From Streptomyces geranii (GTDB lineage: Bacteria; Actinomycetota; Actinomycetes; Streptomycetales; Streptomycetaceae): 64,000 nucleotides of DNA. The position numbers and the translations under genes were made by a program. Shown in pieces: positions 59,689 to 64,000 of this stretch; positions within the stretch are counted from its first letter, which is position 1, and each line of letters opens with the position of its first letter. The stretch lies in the NCBI RefSeq assembly GCF_002954775.1, contig NZ_PJME01000009.1:62001-126000 (forward strand). The letters run 5' to 3'. A model generated the notes under the pieces. It ran no database searches. It was not told the DNA's origin and saw only the letters and a list, made by a program, of their open reading frames with translations.

Positions 59689-60562
59689 GGTCGAGCCCCT
59701 GCAGCAGGGTGTGCGTGGACGTCCAGTCGACCAGGCTGCGGCTGACGTCCGTGTAGAAGAGGTAGTGCCGGTCGGTGGGGAACTGGACGGCCAGACCGCC
59801 GTCCGCGAACAGGCCCTGGAAGACCTCGCGGGTCGCGTCCAGGTCGATGATCGGGTCCGTCAGGCCCGACACGAACGCGGCCGGGACGTCCGGGAGTCGG
59901 GGGCGGGACGGGTCCAAGTAGAGGGATTCCAGGGCCAGCAGGACCGCCCGTGAGCGGCGGGTGAGGGTACGGGCGGCCAGGTCGTCGTTGTCGATGAAGT
60001 CCCGGTAGCGGGCGTCGTCCGTGAAGTCCGCCGACCTCAGCCCCGCGTCCCACGGCTCCGTGCTCGTCTCGGCGGCGAGAGCGGCCCGCTCCTCCTCGCC
60101 GAGCACCGCGTGCAGCCGGCCCAGCCAGGTCGAGCAGAAGACGGTGGCGTCGTAGCGGACGGTGAAGTCGGGGCGGTGCAGCAGGGCGGCCAGGAAGGAG
60201 CCGCCCAGGCAGTGCCCGAACAGGGTCAACGGGACGTCGTCGCCGATCAGTTCACGGGTGTGGCCGATCGCGGTGACGTAGTCCGCGACGATCGTGTCGA
60301 CGTCCGGGACGTCCTGGCGCTCACCGCCGCTGATCCCGCTGCCGCGCCGGTCGAGCACGAAGAAGGCGATGTCGTTGTCGGCGAACTGCGGCCCCACCTC
60401 CCACAACCAGCCCGCGTGGGACTGCAGTCCGTGGAAGTAGAAGACGGCGCCCTTGGTCTCCCCGCGCGGTCGCCACAGGTGCAGCGCGAGGTCGATGCCG
60501 TCCACGGAGAGCGTGATGATCTCCCGGCGCACGTTCTGCGGCGGCCTCTTCGTCTCGATCAC
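59678..60562 (-). CDS. Alpha/beta hydrolase with a cysteine nucleophile
   Basis: A 294-residue cytoplasmic alpha/beta hydrolase of the monoacylglycerol-lipase (Hydrolase_4) type. The oxyanion region is FYFHGLQSHAGW. The nucleophile elbow reads LFGHCLGGSF, with Cys118 where Ser is normal. The probable Asp236 is in SGLTDPIID and His266 in TDRHYLFYT. Cys nucleophiles occur in PHA synthases, dienelactone hydrolase and some acyltransferases, so thiol-based acyl transfer or release of an ester or thioester intermediate is possible. The start overlaps the GH3 stop by four bases (GTGA) and the stop overlaps the enolase start by 11 bases. Confidence 0.85.
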   Translation of the reverse strand: MIETKRPPQNVRREIITLSVDGIDLALHLWRPRGETKGAVFYFHGLQSHAGWLWEVGPQFADNDIAFFVLDRRGSGISGGERQDVPDVDTIVADYVTAIGHTRELIGDDVPLTLFGHCLGGSFLAALLHRPDFTVRYDATVFCSTWLGRLHAVLGEEERAALAAETSTEPWDAGLRSADFTDDARYRDFIDNDDLAARTLTRRSRAVLLALESLYLDPSRPRLPDVPAAFVSGLTDPIIDLDATREVFQGLFADGGLAVQFPTDRHYLFYTDVSRSLVDWTSTHTLLQGLDRGV

Positions 60563-62241
60563 CGGGGTACTCCCGCCCCGCCGACCAGGTCGGCGACGAA
60601 ATCGGTGTCCTTCTGGAAGGGGCTGTACTTGTACTGGGTGGCGTTGCCGAGCTGCCGCCGGGACTCGGTGTAGGCGGCGATGGTGTCGCGGCCGACCGTG
60701 CGGAACTCCAGGGCGCCGAGCCGGCCGCTGGTGCGCTTGCTCGCGTACTCGATGTTGATGGCGGCGAGCGCGCGGTCCACGGCGTCGGAGAGCCGGTGGT
60801 CCAACTCTGCGCCCGGGCGCGGGACTTCACCGACCACGACGTAGTGCGGGGGCTCTGCCCAGCGGGGCCCGCAGAGATAGAGGCCGCCCGCCAGGCCGTA
60901 CGCGGCCAGCGCCTGCTCGATCGCCTCGGTGACCTGGGCCTCGGTGATCTTCTCGCCGGTGAAGGAGTGGAAGACACCGTCGCGGTGCACGAAGTGGACC
61001 CACGGGACGCCGTTCCTGACCGCGTCGACGCGGTAGATGTCGCCGCTCCACAGCCGGTAGAGGCCGTTGCCCTGCGTCATGATCAGGTGGTAGTCGCGGC
61101 CCGCCTCGACCTCGTCGAACAGCAGCGTGTCGACCCGCTCGCCCGCGTCCAGCAGCCTGCCCAGCTCCACCTCGGCCGGCACGAACTCGAAGAACGCCTG
61201 CCCGACCGCCAGCGGTTGACTGTCCAGGGAGCGGTCGACGGGGACCGTGGTGACCCCCTCCGTACCGCAGCTCATGAACGGCATCGCCCGCGCCCCGGGC
61301 AGCACCCCGTCCAGCTTCGACCGGTACAGCCCGGCGGAGGAGGACAGCCAGCAGCTGTACGCGCCGAGCGAGGGCCAGACGTCGGTGAGGGTGAACTCGC
61401 CCTGGTCCAGCACCGATTGGAGATGCCGGGCCGCCGAGGGATCGGGCTCCCCGTACGGCCGGCCGGCCAGCGTGCCTGCGGCCAGGTCGCGGACGAGTTC
61501 GGGACCGTGCTCGGCGATCAGGTCGCGCAGCGAGATCAGCGTGCTCGGGTTGATCGCCGACACGAACTCCAGGCGCCGGCCCACGAGATGGCGGATCCGG
61601 TGGTACATCCGGCCCGCGTGCGCGGACGGCGCCTCCAGGCCGAACCAGGGAGCGGTCGCCCAAGGCGGGTTCCAGTCCCGGCTGTTGATACGCGGATGCC
61701 GGTTGCTGATCGCCTGGTACTGCACCCCGTACAGGAAGTCGTCCACGCTCTCGTGCACGGTCTGGGTGTCCAGGGTGGCGTACGGATGGTCGAGGATCGC
61801 GGGGTGCAGGTCCAGATAGGTGCCCCACATCGCCTGCATGGCCGGAATCCGGTAGGTCAACAGCCAGTGCAGCGTGTACGGCACCCGCTTGGGCGCCCCC
61901 GTCGTCCCGCTCGTCTTCAGCCAGCGCAGCACCGGGCTGCACGACAGGACGCCGCCCTTGGTCCGGGTCTCGCGGTCGATCTCGGGCACGAAGTCGTCGT
62001 AGCGCCTGACCGGGAGGACCTCACGGAAGCTCTTCGCGTCGGCGCCGACGGTGTCGTAGCCGCGCTCCTTCCAGTGCAGGGAGTCCCGGCACACGTCCAC
62101 GATGTCCGCGAGGACCCGCCGCTGGGCCGCCCCCGGGTCCCCGAGGTCGGCCAGCAGCGCCGCCCGGGCCCGCCGGCACTCCTCCTGGAAGGGGACCCGA
62201 CGGCTGTTCCAGTGCTCTTGCCAGTGCTGCGAACCGCCCAC
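60559..62241 (-). CDS. GH3-family acyl-acid-amido synthetase (adenylating)
   Basis: A 560-residue protein of the GH3 (auxin-responsive, jasmonate-amino acid synthetase) family. The ATP motif is LKTSGTTGAPKRVPYT. FEFVPAEVELG, LWSGDIYRVDAV and HSFTGEKITEAQV mark the nucleotide and hinge regions. GH3 enzymes adenylate a carboxylic acid and join it to an amino acid or other amine. The GTG at 62241 has GAGGGAGATG upstream; a GTG at 62319 is in frame but would overlap the upstream gene by 28 bases. Central ligase of this operon; both partners unknown. Confidence 0.87.
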   Translation of the reverse strand: MGGSQHWQEHWNSRRVPFQEECRRARAALLADLGDPGAAQRRVLADIVDVCRDSLHWKERGYDTVGADAKSFREVLPVRRYDDFVPEIDRETRTKGGVLSCSPVLRWLKTSGTTGAPKRVPYTLHWLLTYRIPAMQAMWGTYLDLHPAILDHPYATLDTQTVHESVDDFLYGVQYQAISNRHPRINSRDWNPPWATAPWFGLEAPSAHAGRMYHRIRHLVGRRLEFVSAINPSTLISLRDLIAEHGPELVRDLAAGTLAGRPYGEPDPSAARHLQSVLDQGEFTLTDVWPSLGAYSCWLSSSAGLYRSKLDGVLPGARAMPFMSCGTEGVTTVPVDRSLDSQPLAVGQAFFEFVPAEVELGRLLDAGERVDTLLFDEVEAGRDYHLIMTQGNGLYRLWSGDIYRVDAVRNGVPWVHFVHRDGVFHSFTGEKITEAQVTEAIEQALAAYGLAGGLYLCGPRWAEPPHYVVVGEVPRPGAELDHRLSDAVDRALAAINIEYASKRTSGRLGALEFRTVGRDTIAAYTESRRQLGNATQYKYSPFQKDTDFVADLVGGAGVPR

Positions 62242-62291
62242 GGCTTCAGCATCTCCCTCAGCTTGTTGGCTAGTTCCGACCTGTGGTGCCG

Positions 62292-63401
62292 CTACTTGCT
62301 CCGGCGGGCGATCGCCCACTCGACGGCCTCCCGCGGCCGGTCGGCGGCACCGGTGAGCCGCGGGGCCACCTGCCGGGCCAGCAGCTCCAGACTGCGGTTG
62401 GTGTTCTCGTACGAGGTCCAGTCGGCGACGTAGACGAGCAGCGTGCCGAAGCCGCCGGTCGCCTCCTGGATCCGGCGTACGCCGTCCACGACGTCGTCGA
62501 CCGAGCCGACCAGCGCGCCGCCCGCCTCCACCCGCGCCTCCAGGGCCGTCGCGCGGGAGGCGCCCGGCGCGAGGACGTCACGGCCGGCGGCCTTGGCGAA
62601 GTACTCGAAGAGCCAGCGGTCGTAGCCCTCGCGGACCTCGGCGAAGGCCTGCTCACGGGTCTCGGCGACATGTACGGGGAGGGCGACCCGCCAGTCCTCG
62701 CGGCGCAGCGTCCGCCCGTGCTCGTCGGCCGCCTCCTGCGCGTGCTTCCACTGCTGGGCCAGCCCCATGTGCTCCGGGGCGCCCGGCGTCAGCAGCGCGA
62801 ACGGCAGCGCGAAGGAGGTCATGCTCAGGCCGTAGCGGCCGATCAGCCGGGGGCTGGTCACCGAGGTGCCCGAGGTGGCCAGCGCGACCTCGATCGGACC
62901 GGGGCCGAAGCGCGGCAACTGCAGCTTGGCGTCGACCAGTTCGTACCAGTCGGTCTTCTGCGTGACCCGTTCCTCGCCGTTGACGAGTTCCAGCAGGGTC
63001 GGCAGCGCCTCGTCGAGCCGCTTGCGCTGCTCCTTGCCGTCGAGGCCGAACATCGTCGCGTCGAAGGGGACTCCGGGGCCGACGCCCAGGATGTAGCGGC
63101 CCCGGGTGAGGTGGTGCAGATGGACGGCCCGGCTCGCCACATGGAAGGGGTGGTGCCCGGAGAGCGGCACCACCCCATGGGCCAGCCTGATCTGCCGGGT
63201 GCGCTGGCTCGCGGCGGCGATCAGGGTCTCCGGGGCGCCGACCAACCCCCAGCCGAGCGTGTGGTGTTCGCCGAACCAGGCCTCGTCGAAGTTCAGCCGA
63301 TCGGCCAGTTCGACCAGGTCCAGACTGCGGTGGAGCGCCAGATGAGGGTCCTGGCCCGTCTCGTGAACGGGCGACAGGAAGAGGCCGATTCGGCTGTGCA
63401 C
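62292..63401 (-). CDS. LLM-class flavin-dependent monooxygenase (luciferase-like)
   Basis: A 369-residue TIM-barrel flavoprotein: RIGLFLSPVHETGQDPH at the N-terminus, FDEAWFGEHHTLGWG, RQIRLAHGVVPLSGHHPFHVA and GRYILGVGPGVPFD. It would use reduced FMN and O2 to hydroxylate or oxidatively cleave a substrate; some members N-hydroxylate amines in biosynthetic clusters. The GTG start follows GGAGG. It lies 27 bases after the ATP-grasp gene in the same operon. Confidence 0.88.
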   Translation of the reverse strand: MHSRIGLFLSPVHETGQDPHLALHRSLDLVELADRLNFDEAWFGEHHTLGWGLVGAPETLIAAASQRTRQIRLAHGVVPLSGHHPFHVASRAVHLHHLTRGRYILGVGPGVPFDATMFGLDGKEQRKRLDEALPTLLELVNGEERVTQKTDWYELVDAKLQLPRFGPGPIEVALATSGTSVTSPRLIGRYGLSMTSFALPFALLTPGAPEHMGLAQQWKHAQEAADEHGRTLRREDWRVALPVHVAETREQAFAEVREGYDRWLFEYFAKAAGRDVLAPGASRATALEARVEAGGALVGSVDDVVDGVRRIQEATGGFGTLLVYVADWTSYENTNRSLELLARQVAPRLTGAADRPREAVEWAIARRSK

Positions 63402-63428
63402 GGTGTTCCTCCAGAGAGGGCTCGGAAG

Positions 63429-64000
63429 TCAGTTCACGCGGTAGACCGCGTCCTTGAGGGCGCGTGCCCGCTCGTAGTCGGCGTCGAGCAGGGTGTCGTC
63501 GGGCGAGGTCAGATAGATCCGCACGGCGGCCGTCATCAGGTCGTTCGTCGGCCGGATCCGGGAACCCGGCTTGTACTTGACCGCGGTGACGACCGTGCTC
63601 GGCAGCGCGTCGATCGCCGCCACCGTCTCCTGGTCCACGGCGGATACGACACCGTCCAGGACGGTGGGCGCGTTGTAGGTGTACGCGGACTGCAGCTTGC
63701 GGTACACGCCGTCGCCGTACCGCTCGACGAACTCGGCCGGGCGGATGTACGCCAGCGCGGCCAGCCCCGCCTGGTTGTGGCCCAGACACCGGTCCTGGAA
63801 GGCCGGGTTGAGGTTGCCGTTGAGCCGGGTGGCGATCTCCACGAGCACTGGGCCCTCGTCCGTGACGATGACCTCCGCGTGCGTCGGCCCCCAGCGCACG
63901 TCGAGCGCCGCGAGGACCTCGGTGACATAGGCGATCAGGGCCGGCACCGGGTCGGCGTCCGGGGCGACCAGGATGTCCCGGTTGTAGATGTTCCGGCCGG
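63429..64000 (-). CDS. ATP-grasp ligase, C-terminal part (5' end outside window)
   Basis: The minus-strand frame enters from the right edge and ends at 63429; about 190 residues are visible. The ATP-grasp catalytic core shows AEVIVTDEGPVLVEIATRLNG, with the acidic metal ligand Glu and the Arg-x-Asn typical of carboxylate-amine ligases of the L-amino acid ligase/BacD group. The C-terminal domain follows, with a QAGLAALAYIRPAEF segment. It would form an amide from a carboxylate via acyl phosphate. First visible gene of the ligase operon. Confidence 0.82.
   Translation of the reverse strand, partial: GRNIYNRDILVAPDADPVPALIAYVTEVLAALDVRWGPTHAEVIVTDEGPVLVEIATRLNGNLNPAFQDRCLGHNQAGLAALAYIRPAEFVERYGDGVYRKLQSAYTYNAPTVLDGVVSAVDQETVAAIDALPSTVVTAVKYKPGSRIRPTNDLMTAAVRIYLTSPDDTLLDADYERARALKDAVYRVN

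Overview
The window looks like a Streptomyces (or very close relative) chromosome segment. It has very high GC with strong G/C third positions, GTG starts and 4-base start/stop overlaps. Regulators are of SARP, ECF-sigma and bldA/TTA type. It also carries the glycine-riboswitch gcvT-gcvH-glyA-sdaA cluster and dispersed ~45-bp repeats of the kind common in streptomycetes. Functional calls come from reading translated sequence and from knowledge of protein families; no search was run.

Region A (1-18.2 kb) is part of a specialised-metabolite gene cluster that continues beyond the left edge. It holds an MFS exporter end, a SARP activator, a flavin aromatic hydroxylase, an ANL (AMP-forming) ligase, a SAM methyltransferase and a pair resembling CreE/FzmM plus CreD/FzmL. 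That pair would make nitrous acid from aspartate through nitrosuccinate. A SAM/C1 supply set follows: metK, a PfkB kinase that may act on adenosine, and metF. Beyond it lie an ECF sigma factor coupled to a fused alkylguanine-transferase/Ada zinc-domain protein, a second SARP behind a TTA-containing coupled leader ORF, and an IS701-like protein that has lost its first catalytic aspartates. The best hypothesis is a product with a diazo or other N-N/N-O group, with alkylation repair as self-protection.

Region B (18.2-29.4 kb) is a decayed island. Both ends carry an imperfect copy of the last codons and terminator of sdaA, an attL/attR-like arrangement. Inside are gene fragments, a 1318-residue secreted protein joining a lytic-transglycosylase-like part to an SGNH hydrolase, a chimeric IS110 transposase, and a small AraC/cupin/SGNH group. 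No integrase was recognised.

Region C (29.4-57.5 kb) is mostly core: serine/glycine metabolism under a glycine riboswitch, two SseB-like genes, a dipeptide/oligopeptide ABC importer, an M1 peptidase, a TRIC-type channel, an esterase, a thioesterase, a TetR regulator with a palindromic operator, a cysteine desulfurase, an S33 peptidase, a Tat multicopper oxidase, a muramoyl amidase and mnmA. A collapsed sigma-factor/membrane-protein locus lies at 47.9-48.6 kb.

Region D (57.5-64 kb, minus strand) is a tight operon running off the right edge: ATP-grasp ligase, luciferase-like monooxygenase, GH3-type acyl-amide synthetase, alpha/beta hydrolase with a cysteine nucleophile, and an enolase-superfamily enzyme, with an FAH-fold gene beyond. 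This looks like a second, probably undescribed, ligase-based pathway for a small amide or peptide.
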